DNA of 64,000 nt from Chlamydoabsidia padenii. Lineage: Eukaryota > Mucoromycota > Mucoromycetes > Mucorales > Cunninghamellaceae. Position 1 is the stretch's first letter, and each line of letters begins with the position of its first letter. Below are positions 1-11,829 of this stretch, in pieces. A program made the translations under genes and the position numbers. The stretch spans positions 434,001 to 498,000 of the forward strand of contig JAIWND010000002.1 in NCBI GenBank assembly GCA_025330725.1. Reading direction: 5' to 3'. The notes beneath the pieces are model-generated. The model saw nothing but the letters and a program-made list of their open reading frames with translations, ran no database searches and had not been told where the DNA came from.

Positions 1-1385
1 GCATCTGAGTAGCACTATTCCAATATAAGCAAACAAAAACAGTTCATTAATACAGTTTCCTACTTTTTGCATTGTATGTCTTCTTACCATATGACAGGTT
101 TTCCTGCAAGGTTACACTGGGCGATCATCTTCTTCTGTGCCACAAACACGCGTTCCAAAGGAATTTCAATTCCCAAATCCTATGCATATTTAAAAATGGT
201 TTGTATGTAAGTTATTTTGGTATGATCATTGAGAAGGACAATTACCCCACGAGCCACCATGATCCCATCAGTTTCCGCCAGTATTTCTTCAAAATTTTCG
301 ACGCCTTGATGGTTTTCAATTTTCGAGATGATTTTGATATTCCGACCATCATGCCCCAGTACCTGACGAATATCCTTGACATCTTGAGCCTGACGAATGA
401 AGGAAGCAAAGATGATATCCACATTGTTTTTGACACCAAATAAAAGATCAGTCTTGTCCTTTTCAGAGAGTGCTGGTAGATCCACACTAGTCCCAGGCAA
501 GTTGACCCCTTTGTGTGAGCTGAGAGTCCCATTGTTGATTGCACGCACCTTGATTTCTTCATCCCCCTTGATAGCAAGTACTTCAAATGAGAGCACACCA
601 TCATCCACATAAATTTTTTTGCCCACTTTGATCACCTTGGGAAGATTGATATAATCGATATACATTATTTTGTCGTCACACTTGTCTTTATAGGTAGGAT
701 TGACACTAAATACCATTTCATGTCCCATTTTGATTGGAATCTAAAAATGGGGAGAATGATTAAACATGTGACGTATTGATGATATGTCATAATGTCATTT
801 TACCTCCACATCGTTTGCCATGTTGCCTGTGCGTATTTCGGGTCCTTTGTTATCAAGAGCGATTGCAACAGGTCGACCAGGATAGACTATAGTTTGTTAA
901 AATAAAATAAAAAAAACTAATTAAGAAGGGTAGACTATATTATCATGCGCATAGTTATAGTTCACTATCACTACTTACGTTTGGTGCTTTCTCTTGTATT
1001 GTCAATAACAGATTGATGGTACTAGGTGATTAGAGGAGAGGTTAGCATGTTTGCTTGTTAAACCTGTTGCAAGTTGACTTGCTTGATGAGATCCATGGGA
1101 GAAGTTCAACCGGACAACGTTGAGACCTGCATTCCGTAATTGGGTAATGACTTGGACGCTATTAGATTTTGGTCCTAAACATATCAGGCCATTTTTTAGT
1201 ATGTAGTATTTGTAAAAACAAAAATAAAAAGTTATATAAAAGGCAAGACTATGTATTATCTTTTTTTCCTTACCTATAGTGCCAATAATACTAGACTTTC
1301 TGCCTTTGGAAGGTTCAATGTCGACATCCATACGAGATACCCATTGTAGACTGGAGGATATGACACTAGGTGCTGATAGATTCAT
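1..1385 (-). CDS. Pyruvate kinase, N-terminal part (3' end outside window)
   Basis: Glycolytic enzyme converting phosphoenolpyruvate and ADP to pyruvate and ATP in the cytosol. Minus-strand exons are 1274-1385, 1083-1174, 979-1021, 804-886, 246-740, 88-179 and 1-14, then the gene leaves the window. Spliced frame is open for 310 codons. Visible family blocks in order are [51 protein letters not shown] (B-domain side), [11 protein letters not shown] with the catalytic lysine block, [16 protein letters not shown], and KPVICATQM at the edge. The start at 1383-1385 is the methionine nearest the conserved block; a more upstream in-frame start exists but would add a hydrophobic, non-conserved leader. 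The intron at 1022-1082 uses a GC donor. Gene is divergent from the RWD-domain gene, sharing about 240 bp. Identity is very secure; only the extreme N-terminus is uncertain. Confidence 0.95.
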
Positions 1386-1627
1386 AATGTGTATAAATAA
1401 AACAAGACGATTTATTGAGAAAGCGCCCAAAAGTGAGAAAAACAAACAAGAAAGAAAAGGGAAAGTGAAATTTAATGCGAGCTTTTTGAGGGGCTCTTTT
1501 TACGCCAGGATTTTGAAACCCCGTCGTTCATTCTCCGCCGAACAAAAAAGAAAGTTTTCCCCAGCTGTTTTTTTTTTTTCCTTCTTTCACTCGCCTTCAC
1601 CACCACATACCACACGCACAAATAACA

Positions 1628-2706
1628 ATGACAGGTAAGAAACGATACTTGGCATCCCATAAATTGTACTTAGCTTACTTTGATTAGACTATGCTGAAGA
1701 ACGCCAAATGGAGCTGGAGGCTCTTGAATCGATCTATCCTGATGAATACGAAGGTACGATTAAATGATCTCTACTGACCTGAAATAGCTAACATAACTTT
1801 TATCTATCATAGCTCTTGGTGAAGGTGAATTCCGTATTACCATTTATCCCGACGAACAAGACGACGAAGTACAGTGTAAGTACTATGCATGCATAAGAAA
1901 AAAAAAAAAGAGTTTTTAGTATCAAGACTCGATAGTGAATTAACCCATTCTCTTTTAAATCACTCCAGGCGGTTTATCCCTTCACGTCACCTATACTCCA
2001 GCCTATCCTGATGAATTACCGGAATTCGAAATTGATGTCATTGATGGTAGTCTACCTGATTCATTAAAGGCGAAAATGATGACTGACCTGAAGACTGCGG
2101 TAAGTAAAGCTCAATCACAGACAAACACAAATAATAGGCCACTCACACTAGGATCCTTCACTGTTTTTTCAATTAGGGCGAAGAATCATTAGGTATGGCA
2201 ATGATTTTCACAATGGCGTCTCTGGTAAAAGAAGAATTGAATGAAATGGTCCTTGGCACAAAACGAGTCCGGGAAGAAGCCGAAGAAGAAAGACAGCGCA
2301 AATTGGAAGAAGTAGAAATGGCCAAGTTTAACGGTACCAAAGTCACTATTGAACGCTTCTTGGAATGGAAAAAAGGATTCGACAAGGAAATGGAAGCATT
2401 GGAAGATCAAGCTAAATTGGCCCGGGCAAAGGAACTCAAGAACAAATTGACAGGTAAAAAAAAAAACCCTCACACTTAAAGAAGAGTGGGGTTCTTTAAT
2501 ACTTACTAAATCGCTTTATTCTTATTACATACACAGGACGACAACTGTTTGAACAAGATAAATCACTTGCTTCATCTGATGACAAGTATATGGAGGAAGG
2601 CGATATCTCGGTGGATGCAACACAATTTGAAAAGGAACCTCGTGTGGTGGAACAAGACGATGATGACAAGGATGCAGTGTGGAAACGATTGGGAAATGAT
2701 GATTAA
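1628..2706 (+). CDS. RWD-domain protein, Gir2/RWDD1 type
   Basis: Exons 1628-1634, 1688-1753, 1813-1875, 1969-2099, 2177-2453 and 2537-2706 give 237 residues. The first ATG exon is only 7 nt. An RWD domain spans roughly residues 3-110, with the hallmark block EALESIYPDEYE followed by YTPAYPDELPEFEI. A charged helix rich in Glu/Lys follows, then the RWDD1/Gir2-like block LTGRQLFEQDKSL and VDATQFE, with an acidic tail. In yeast Gir2 binds Gcn1 and the Rbg2/DRG GTPase and dampens Gcn2 signalling; the same role is inferred here. Polyadenylation-like AATAAA lies just after the stop. Length matches the family. Confidence 0.93.
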
Positions 2707-2857
2707 TAGTTAGGATTATAGGTTGTTTTTTTTTTTGTTTTAATTTATTATAATAAGATGAAACACTCGTTTTAATAAAGAATTACTATTGCCTTTATGA
2801 CTTGATGACACTTGGATCATTCTCTCTCTTTCACGTATACGCCTTTGAATCATAAAA

Positions 2858-2870
2858 GGCGGGATTTGAA
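2858..2870 (-). promoter_or_regulatory. Recurrent motif copy upstream of MON2
   Basis: Plus-strand GGCGGGATTTGAA, containing exact CGGGATTTGAA, 224 bp before the MON2 ATG. Confidence 0.6.
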
Positions 2871-3093
2871 TTTGACAACCAATCTTGGCGGCGTGACTGA
2901 CCCAATTTATAAAGTGGGCTCGTTCCTGCGTTGGCCCACTTTTCTTTCCCATTCTCCTTTCTTCTTTTTTTTTTTTATAATTACACTTTACTTCATTCTA
3001 ATAATACTTTTTATTATATTTATATATATATATTGCCACTCTTTTATACTATACTCTACCATTAACTGATATCCCACCATCGAACTAGTCGAT

Positions 3094-6000
3094 ATGAGTG
3101 GTCTGACTACCTTCCTGCAAACAGAACTTCTCTCTCTATCAAGCGAAGCGCGAAGAAAGCATCCTGAAATTAAAGAGGTACGAAACAGCTTGCCCCTTAT
3201 CCTCCATTGTAACACACTTTTATTACTGAATACTAACTTTTTGTTTTGTTTAAATAGGCAGCAGAACGATTAAGTGCCATCTTGCGTAGTTTTAAGGAAC
3301 GACCTGGTTACAGCATATCGGATGGTAAGTTGATGCAATCACGTTTTACCAATTTATTCACTCTTAATATTCTTTCATGTAGAACTCTCAAAATCTGATG
3401 ACGCCCTTCGACCGTTTACTTTGGCTTGCGAAACAAAGCAGGTGAAACTTGTGACTATAGCTATTGGCTGCATACAAAAACTGATATCTTATCACGCTAT
3501 ACCAGAGGTAACTTGTGTGAAAAAGTAAAAAAAATGGTTTGTACTAATTCTTCCTTGTATTCAACATAGACTTCGGTGCGAACTGTCTTACGAACATTGA
3601 CTGATATTAGCATTCATGGTGTCGATATCCAACTAAAGATACTTCAAACGGTCCTTCCTTTACTCACCAATTACAACAATGTCCACGATGATATCCTTGC
3701 AGAGGTAGGTATTCTAGGTTAGAGGGGGGGTGTAACTTGTATTAACAACATGTCTTGATGGTAGGCTCTTTTGATTTGCTTCCGCTTACAAGACTCCAAA
3801 ATTATCGTGGTCAACAATACTGCAGCAGCAACCTTACGACAATTGGTGATATATGTATTCGACAAAGTGACGGAAGAAGACAAGCAAGAACTACCTTCAG
3901 AAACGGCTACACATGGTAAGTTCCAAAAGAGAAAAAAAAAATCATGTATACAACTTGATGCAGTATTTTAGAGGCCTAACTTGTCTTTTCATTTATGGTG
4001 TAGTTGTTAAATTGGCGAACGAAACAACTGTGTCACTACAACCATGTGCAAAAGACGCCTATTACCTTTTCCAAGATCTCTGCCTATTGACAAACAATGA
4101 ATCACCGGAATATCTACGTCTTGGTCGGTTGTCTGAAACTTTTGGTCTTGAACTGATTGAAAGTGTCCTCACCAATCATTATACTCTCTTCAAAAAGGTA
4201 AATTGGATCTGGACGCTATTGATTTTTACTCATCTTACCTTTTTAAATTGTTATTATATTAGCACAAGGAACTCAGCTCTCTGTTGCGCGAACGTGTTTG
4301 TGCTATGATCATAAAAACCTTCTCAGAAAAGCACGAATTCCCTCAAACTATGCGATTCACTCGGGTGGTATATATATTGATCAAGCAGTTTAGCGAACTA
4401 TTGGTAAGAAAAAAAAAAAACATATATGATCATCCAAAAGATACTTATTTTATCATTTTTACCCCCCCCCTCTCTTAGATTACCGAATGTGAAATTTTCT
4501 TGTCCATGTTCGTCAAGATCTTGGAACCGGAAAATCCTCTTTGGCAACGTGTTTTGGCAATGGAAATCTTTCGAGGTGTTTGTGGAAATCCTATGCTTCT
4601 GTGCTCTATTTACGACTGGTATGACAGCCAAGCCAATTCGACGAATGTGTTCCGGGACATGATTACAGCTTTTGGACGACTGGCAACAGAAAAGCCTCAA
4701 TTACTTGGTGCAACTCAGGGTGGGCGCGAAAGTATCGACTTTGGTCAAGGCTCGGCCACTTTACCTCACACAACCAACGCAGTCAATGCGACATCATCAG
4801 ATAATACACATGCAAGCCTCAGTAATACGGGATCTACGATACGGATTCAATGGTAAGGATATCTTTAGAGGATGGTCTAGAACATATAGATGATACCTGT
4901 TGACTAACTAAGAGTTTAATTCATTGTCTTGTAGTATTGATCAACTGGACAAGGCGGATCCTCCTGCAATCCCTGAGACCTATATATTTTACCTTGCTCT
5001 CTTATGTCTCAATTCGATTGCTGATGGTTTGGCCGGTTACACATTACCTCGATTCTCAACAAACAACAAAACGTCTTCACAACAACAACATGGCGACAAC
5101 AACAATAAGGATGGACTTGTAGAAGAATCGGAAACGGAGAAGAAGGATATCAAGCTTATTACTGAAATGGCAAATGTTGCTTGGCCTGGACTACTTGCAG
5201 CAATGTCATTTTATATCACCACCGACCTTGATGAAGATCTCTTTCAAAGTACGATGCGCTCCTATCAAAACTTCACCAATGTATGTGGTATTCTTGGTCT
5301 TGTTGTCCCACGCGATGCTTTTTTGACCAACCTATGCAAAAATGCCATTCCTCCTGTACCTGCTTTGTCATCTGGCTACTTTTCTGGCAAGAATGCGGTC
5401 TCTGCTTCTCCTCACAGCTCATCTGGCATATCATATTCGGATCTAACGGCTCAACAGCAACATTTACTATCCAACATCACCCTTAGCGACAAGAATCTGT
5501 ATAGTTTACGTGTCCTGCTCAATATCACAATGATGTTAGGTGGAGTATTAGGATCATCATGGTATTTGGTTTTGGAAACATTACAACAGGCGGATTTCTT
5601 GCTCTACAATCGACCTTCACCAAAAGGCAACACCAATGCCACCAGTGCATACAACGCATCAGCACCGGGTCTTCGCCGTACTCTTACTGGGACTTCAAGC
5701 GTCTCGTCTACTGGTCCAGTATCGCCAGGTATGTAACAAAAAAGCAAAAAAAAATAAAAATAAAAATAAAACAGGAACGATGTATAGAATTTACATACTC
5801 ATTTTGCTTTCCTTTGGTAATTATTTATATAGGCCAACCAACATTATCACAAATGATGGATGCTGATCATGTCTCTATCATATACACGACTTTAAATCGC
5901 TTATTCAAGAATAGTGGTTACCTGGATGGCGATGCTTTTACAGATTTTACAACAGCTCTTTGTCGACTTAGCGCTCATTATAGTGGGGTGCCATTCAAGG

Positions 6001-9000
6001 ACGGCGATGTGGATTCTAGTAACAAGTCTTCTCGTGCTGTAAGTAAACAACTGTTATTGGAGGGGAAGGGGCATGGGAAAAAATGAGCAACAACTATGAA
6101 TACTGATGCTTTATTTTTTTTTGTTTTTGTAGAAAATATTTAACGAAAAGTCATTTGCCATGGAAAAACTACACGATATTGCACTTATGAACATGGGTCG
6201 ACTATTGGACACCAACAACAACTTTAAGGATTGGGATCTTATTATGTCTCATCTCATCTCTACCGCCAACTATGTCAATACACCAAACCCTATCCGTGTA
6301 CAAAGCTGCGACACTATATCCGACATTATTATTGCCGCCATGAATCATGCCCTGACAGAACGCAAGGATGCAGGTGATACGACTCAAAACAGGTTATTAA
6401 AGGCTCTCAACGAATGCATCAACGGTATCGACGTTAACGACAAGAATTCCACACTATTCAAGCACTTTGTCCCGGTACAAAAGATGGGGCTGGAAACATT
6501 GAACAATCTCTTACAAACTTCTGGTCATTTCTTCACTTGTGGATGGGGTCTGATATTTGATATGCTTTGTCATGTGGCGGTCCATTACAATACTTATGGT
6601 ACCTCTGTGGCAATAAACGACAATAATAGCAGCAATTCTAGTGACTTTGGTGATAAGGACATTAGTGATGCAAGAGACCGATCAAGTATAGACACAACAT
6701 CATCCTCTGTCCATACATCAATGACCATGGGTACACCCTCAAACAACAAGGCCTACAGTGGACTTATCAAGGTTGCCTTCTCAAGTCTCCAACTCATATG
6801 CACGGATTTCCTGTCAACATTATCTCCTGATTGCCTTCGACAATGCATCGCTACCCTGGGTGCCTTTGGAACTCAAACTGAAGATCTCAACATTAGTCTT
6901 ACGGCGGTTGGATTGCTTTGGAACCTCTCTGATTTTATTCAAACTAAAAGACTGGCTTTACTGACTAAACTGGGAACAACTGATGCTACTCGTGACGATG
7001 ATGTTGTGAACACAGACTCTCTTGAAATTGAAAAACCCATCGATGGCGATGAATCTCCCAAGGTACTGAACATACTCTGGATGCTTCTATTACTCCAATT
7101 GGCAAAGATCTGCATAGACGGGCGACCTGAAGTTCGCAATGGTGCTATCCAAACACTCTTTAGAACCATCATGATGAATGGCAATGTATTGGGACCTAAT
7201 CTATGGCAAGCATGTATCTGGCAAGTACTCTTCCCACTCTTGGACGCCATCAAATCAGCATCTATTCAAGCAGCAAAAGCGGCTCTGGTCACTAGTGGTG
7301 AAGACGGTAAATCAGCAATATCTCCATCATCCAACAATGAACGTGAATCCTCAGGGTTTATGCTACATCATTCTCGTGACACCGCCGACAAACAATGGGA
7401 TGAAACAAAGGTGCTCGTACTGACTGGTATCACCAAAAGCTATCGGGACTTTATGTTAAAGCTCTGTAATCTCCCATCATTCGAACGTGCTTGGGCTTTG
7501 CTATTGACTCATTTGGAAAACTATTGCCTTCGATCTAGTCAAGAGGTTGCCCTGGCAGCTGTCAAGAGCATGAAAAGTATGGTGACCTTGACTGAAGACA
7601 TTGATTTATCTGATGATCGCATAATGGAACTCTGGCGACTCTGTTGGAACTCGTGGGTACGGATTGGCACTACGGCGCTTCAAATGCCATTGGGCGGGGA
7701 AACAAAAGATGGGATCTCTGAAGACGGAACACAAGGCGACGACAAGCTGGCACCACTATCCAAGGATCTGACTCAAGATACCTTGACCGCGTATGTTCAC
7801 ATGTTTATCGATTTGTATAAAGTGATCTCGGTCAACTTTTCTTTAGAAGATGTGAAGCAACTATTGGCTATTCTACGTAATGTATTGGTTTACTCGACAA
7901 GTCCTCTCTATCGACCAGATGTGGATCATCTCTCGCCACTTCAAGAATCTGTATTGCATGTCGTCAACTCACTGGATATGGATGTAGATGGAATGGCACC
8001 TTTGGTTTTAATGGATCTTTGCGAATACATGACCTTGGCCTTCATGAATCCTCAAGAACAACAACATCGGTTTAATGCAGAAGGTGAAACTAATGAATCA
8101 AGTCATGGGGGTGGTAAATTCCTGCAGCTCTTATCCAATCAATCCAAGTTTTCGACGGTGACTTATATCGCTCTCAACAAAAAATGTAGCTCTATGGTGG
8201 CCAACTTATTCAAAGATCATGTCAAGGTACTGGCAATATATACGGACGGGGTCTTTGAACGAATCATCAGCTCATACGGCGTGCCCATGAAACTAAAATA
8301 CGACTGCCCACCATCTTACAAACATGGAGACGACAAGACACCACTTTGGAAGACTGCAAGCAAAGGGTTTTTGGATGTGATCTGTATTGGTTTGGAAGCT
8401 CTGCACGGGTTTGGTGAAGGTAAGAAAGTTACTTGGGTCCTATAGTATCAAGATAGGGATAATAACTAACTATACTTACTTTACATATAATATATATATT
8501 CATAGAAGTACCACAGGACCGATTTGTTGGTGTCTGGCGAACTTTGGTTGATATATTTGACGGAAATTTACTTTCCCCAAGGTAAAAACAATGAAGAACT
8601 AATATGTATGTGTGTGGTAATGTTTTTTCTTTTTTCTTTTTTTTTTTTGTCCTACCTAGCACTCCTCCTGCAAGCCTGACAATTGAAGAACTGGATGTGG
8701 ACGAACACTTTGATATCTCTATGCTTAGCATGATACAGAACGACATTGTCATCTATCTGGGTCAAGACCGGGTACCTTTGGATATCATCAAGAAGTTTGT
8801 GCATGTTACTCGGGAAAGTTCAAGACTTTATTATGTGGATGAACATGAAATGCCTCATCGTGACCAACCAAGAGGGGACTACAACAACAACAACAACAAC
8901 AGCAGCAGATCAACCACAGTAGTATCATCCAATGAAAATCCTCCAAATGGGCGTACGAGTGATCTCATGGGCACCACTGGCACAATCGTCCCTGTCATGA

Positions 9001-9719
9001 AGGAATCCTTTGCTTATGCTGCATTCAAGCTACTATTTAGGCTCTGCTCTGCAGAAAAACAAGGTAGAATAATAATTATTATTATTATTTTAAAAAAAGG
9101 GCGGGAAATGATATTGTTACTAACCTTTCTAACTGGATATCTTGTAGATTTCAGGGCTGAACGAAAACGCATAGCTCAAGCTGCTGTCCCTGTTTTACTC
9201 GACCGGTGCGAAACAATACTTAGAAACTATACAACAGACGAACCTCTACTTGGACGATGTCCTTTTCCCAGGTATCTTATGGGGTGAGGTGTTATCAAAA
9301 TGAAAAAAAAAAAAAAAGAGGACGGGCGTGTTTAAAAGTATGCATGAATGACTAAACCGACTTTTTTTTATTTGTTTTGTTTTATCTTTAGGGTTAGAAA
9401 GGAAGAGATGTTATTCTGCCTTCGACAATCCATCCAACTACAATTACAACAAGGTATTATGGAAACTGGTGAAAAAGGTAAAGTACTACTAACAAGTGAC
9501 ATGATGTAAAAAAGCAGAATACTAATATGGGCATGCTGGATTATAGGATCGATCAAGGGGCTACTATTATCAAGCTCCAGGGCACATCTCTTTTATCTTT
9601 ACCCATCGTTTTGTCGAATGTTGACGTGTGAAGATCATGCTGTGGTAGAATTGATACGCGAATGTCTCCGTGTAGCTGGACTTGAAATGGGATTCGACAT
9701 GGGACCTTCCGAAATATAG
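3094..9719 (+). CDS. MON2: MON2, Sec7-related endosome/Golgi trafficking scaffold
   Basis: Sixteen exons (3094-3177, 3258-3324, 3383-3507, 3570-3704, 3765-3915, 4004-4197, 4263-4403, 4479-4852, 4935-5728, 5833-6038, 6133-8419, 8506-8581, 8660-9063, 9148-9271, 9392-9477, 9547-9719) join into an open frame of 1806 residues, close to family size. The N-terminal DCB region carries [19 protein letters not shown], diagnostic for Mon2; HUS-like and long alpha-helical HEAT-type regions follow, and the C-terminus holds the conserved block ahead of [15 protein letters not shown]. Mon2 is a large Arf-GEF relative lacking the Sec7 catalytic domain. With Dop1 it works in endosome-to-Golgi recycling and binds Arl1. 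Low-complexity Asn/Ser inserts sit around residues 540 and 1170. The start lies 230 bp downstream of a copy of the recurrent CGGGATTTGAA motif and a CCAAT-like sequence. Confidence 0.93.
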
Positions 9720-10247
9720 TTTAGTATGATCATTGTTAACCCCTTACCCATCTCATCATTTAGACATACAGCCTTCTTTATACATAATCCCTAGTTGATC
9801 CAATCTACCATTTATACACATTTAACTCTTCCATACATTAACTTTAGTGTGCTTCCTCCTCCTACTTCATGTATTATAATAAAACTCAGCCGAACAAGGA
9901 CACATTAATGCAGCCCAAATTGAAACGTGTTTGAAAAAAGACCATGTTATCCATGATGATGATGTATGACCAGCATTAATGTCAGTTCTGACTTTATTGA
10001 TTTGTGCTTCGTTTTGTTTATATTGGTTGAATACAGTCTTGTTTATAACGAAGAAAATGGGTAGGTCATGCTGCCAAGTCTAGTCCCTCATTATGCATTC
10101 TTACAAAATCAATATTTGTGATCCAATGAAGAAGGGACAAATTATTTATTTGATCAAAGTGGTATACAAAAAAGTTATTAAAAAAAATAAAGAGAGAGAG
10201 AAAAGATATACAAGTATGGTAAGATTATATGTATTGAGATGGTATGA
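9720..10247. other. Intergenic region between convergent MON2 and bZIP genes
   Basis: AT-rich convergent intergenic DNA of about 530 bp. It holds candidate poly(A) signals: AATAAAAC near 9885 for MON2 and, read on the minus strand, an A/T-rich stretch at 10140-10200 for the bZIP gene. No open frame with plausible splicing or coding character was found. Confidence 0.5.
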
Positions 10248-10808
10248 TTAAAAAGAGTCCAAACTTTCATTATCGTCAACAGCATGATCAGAGCATTGTT
10301 CAGGGCTGAAGCACGGCGGCGTTTGTAAATGATGTCGCTCGAAATATTGATCGAGCATTTTCTTGGCCAAAATTTTGCCACGCAAATGTTCATTCATGGA
10401 CTTCAACCGTTGGTTCTCCATCCTGAGCTCCACCATCTGCCGTTTTAGCAAGGCGTCTTGCTCTGTCAGACTATCGATCATGCGTTTCATCTCCGACTGC
10501 TGCTTATTTTTCTTTTGTCGGTACTTGGCCGAGGCGGTTTTGTTCCTCTGGCGGCGTTCTAATAATGTCAAGCCACCTGGGTTTGAATAATCTGTACCAT
10601 CTTCGTCGCTCAGTCCTTGGTACTGAGGTCGATGAGGTGGTGATGAGAAGGAGGATGAGATGGATAAGGATGGCGATGAAGAAGAGTGGGCAGATTGAGG
10701 GGATTGTGGGAGAGATAAATCATGCGGGAGATAGTTGTCCTGATTTCTATATATAGGTGTGTCCATGACATAGGAAAGGGACATTGGTTTGCCGTATTCT
10801 TGTTTCAT
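10248..10808 (-). CDS. bZIP transcription factor
   Basis: Single-exon 186-residue protein. The basic region reads RRQRNKTASAKYRQKKNKQQ at about residues 84-103, containing the bZIP signature N-x-x-[AS]-A-x-x-[YF]-R, followed by a leucine-zipper coiled coil with heptad-spaced hydrophobics (roughly 106-145). The N-terminal half is Ser/Pro-rich and probably an activation or regulatory segment. The NKTASAKYRQKKN basic region resembles the Cys3/Met4-like and general fungal bZIP class, so a role in nutrient-responsive transcription is possible but not shown. The upstream region to 11300 is purine-rich on the plus strand (pyrimidine-rich on the coding strand), typical of promoters in this window. 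Confidence 0.92.
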   Translation of the reverse strand: MKQEYGKPMSLSYVMDTPIYRNQDNYLPHDLSLPQSPQSAHSSSSPSLSISSSFSSPPHRPQYQGLSDEDGTDYSNPGGLTLLERRQRNKTASAKYRQKKNKQQSEMKRMIDSLTEQDALLKRQMVELRMENQRLKSMNEHLRGKILAKKMLDQYFERHHLQTPPCFSPEQCSDHAVDDNESLDSF

Positions 10809-11829
10809 TTAGTTATTGGAAAAATTAGAGAGGGGGGTACAGAGAAAGTGGAATAAGAAAAAAAAAAAAAAGAAAGAAAAAGAAAGGATGTATGTGCATT
10901 TGAGTACCTTTTATATGTATTAGGAGGGATGCAAGGTTTGAGTTTTTGCCGCCTTTTTATCGGAGTTTAAAATAGTTTAGCAATAGTAATGATGCTTTCT
11001 ATGGTGATATTAAAGGGTATGATATAAGGAGGTGTTGCTCTCAAACAACAACAATAATGGCAACAACAACAAAAAATAAAAAAAAAGTCTCAGATGTTGG
11101 ATTTAAAAAAAGAGTCTCATGATGATTGGTATTTCCGTTATTGGAGAAAAAAGGACAGAGCTTGTGATGATGGTGGTGACGATGATGGGGACTGGTGATG
11201 ATATGATATGGTATTCTTAATTAAAACAAGAAACAATGATGTTTCATGTTGATAATACATGCGCTTAATCCATGTATGTATGTATACATGTAGGGTGTGT
11301 GTGATTTGGAAGCACAAACTCTCTTTTTCTTCTTCTTGTGTGTTGTAAACAATTCATTTGTGCTATCATTGTTTATTTGGAATATAAAAAAAGTGCTTGG
11401 TTTTTTTCAAAATTATGTACTCGTATCATCATATCGAGTTCCATCGTTCATTATCGTTTCACCGTCAGTTTTTTTCAATTTATGCAAAACATCGTATTTC
11501 AAATCCCGACCACCGAGCGAGTGAATAAACATGCAAATAAAAGGATCAACTGTTTTGCTGTTCGAAAATGATGTCAAATCACTTGGATTTTTTTTGTCTG
11601 ACTATTTTTAGATAAAGGGAAATGCGTGAGGCCGGTCTTTCCGTGATGATATGGTAACTTGTTCGCCCACTTTATCCGAATCTCGATCTTCACTGATGAG
11701 AGTGTTTGGCCTGCCAGGGCAAAGTGAGCTGGATTTCAATTTCATTTTTTTTTTTTTTTCTGGGCCAAAAAAATACAAAAACTACTTTGCCTCTTTCTCT
11801 CGTTCCTAAACATTTGTGCTCTCCCGGTA
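10809..11829. promoter_or_regulatory. Shared divergent promoter of the bZIP and BRCT genes
   Basis: About 1 kb between divergent starts. It contains a purine tract at 10859-10885 next to the bZIP start, an exact TTCAAATCCCG motif at 11498-11508, and a long T run just upstream of the BRCT gene ATG (about 11747-11758). Short frames near 11297-11571 are AT-rich with no coding character. No other gene is seen. Confidence 0.4.
11498..11508 (+). promoter_or_regulatory. Recurrent motif copy upstream of the BRCT gene
   Basis: Exact TTCAAATCCCG in the bZIP/BRCT divergent promoter. Confidence 0.6.

Noticed and set aside
1..250. Pyruvate kinase frame breaking after MVARG looked like a truncated pseudogene
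   Set aside because: A 66-nt GT-AG intron (180-245) and another (15-87) restore [11 protein letters not shown] and the CATQM block; the gene simply leaves the window.
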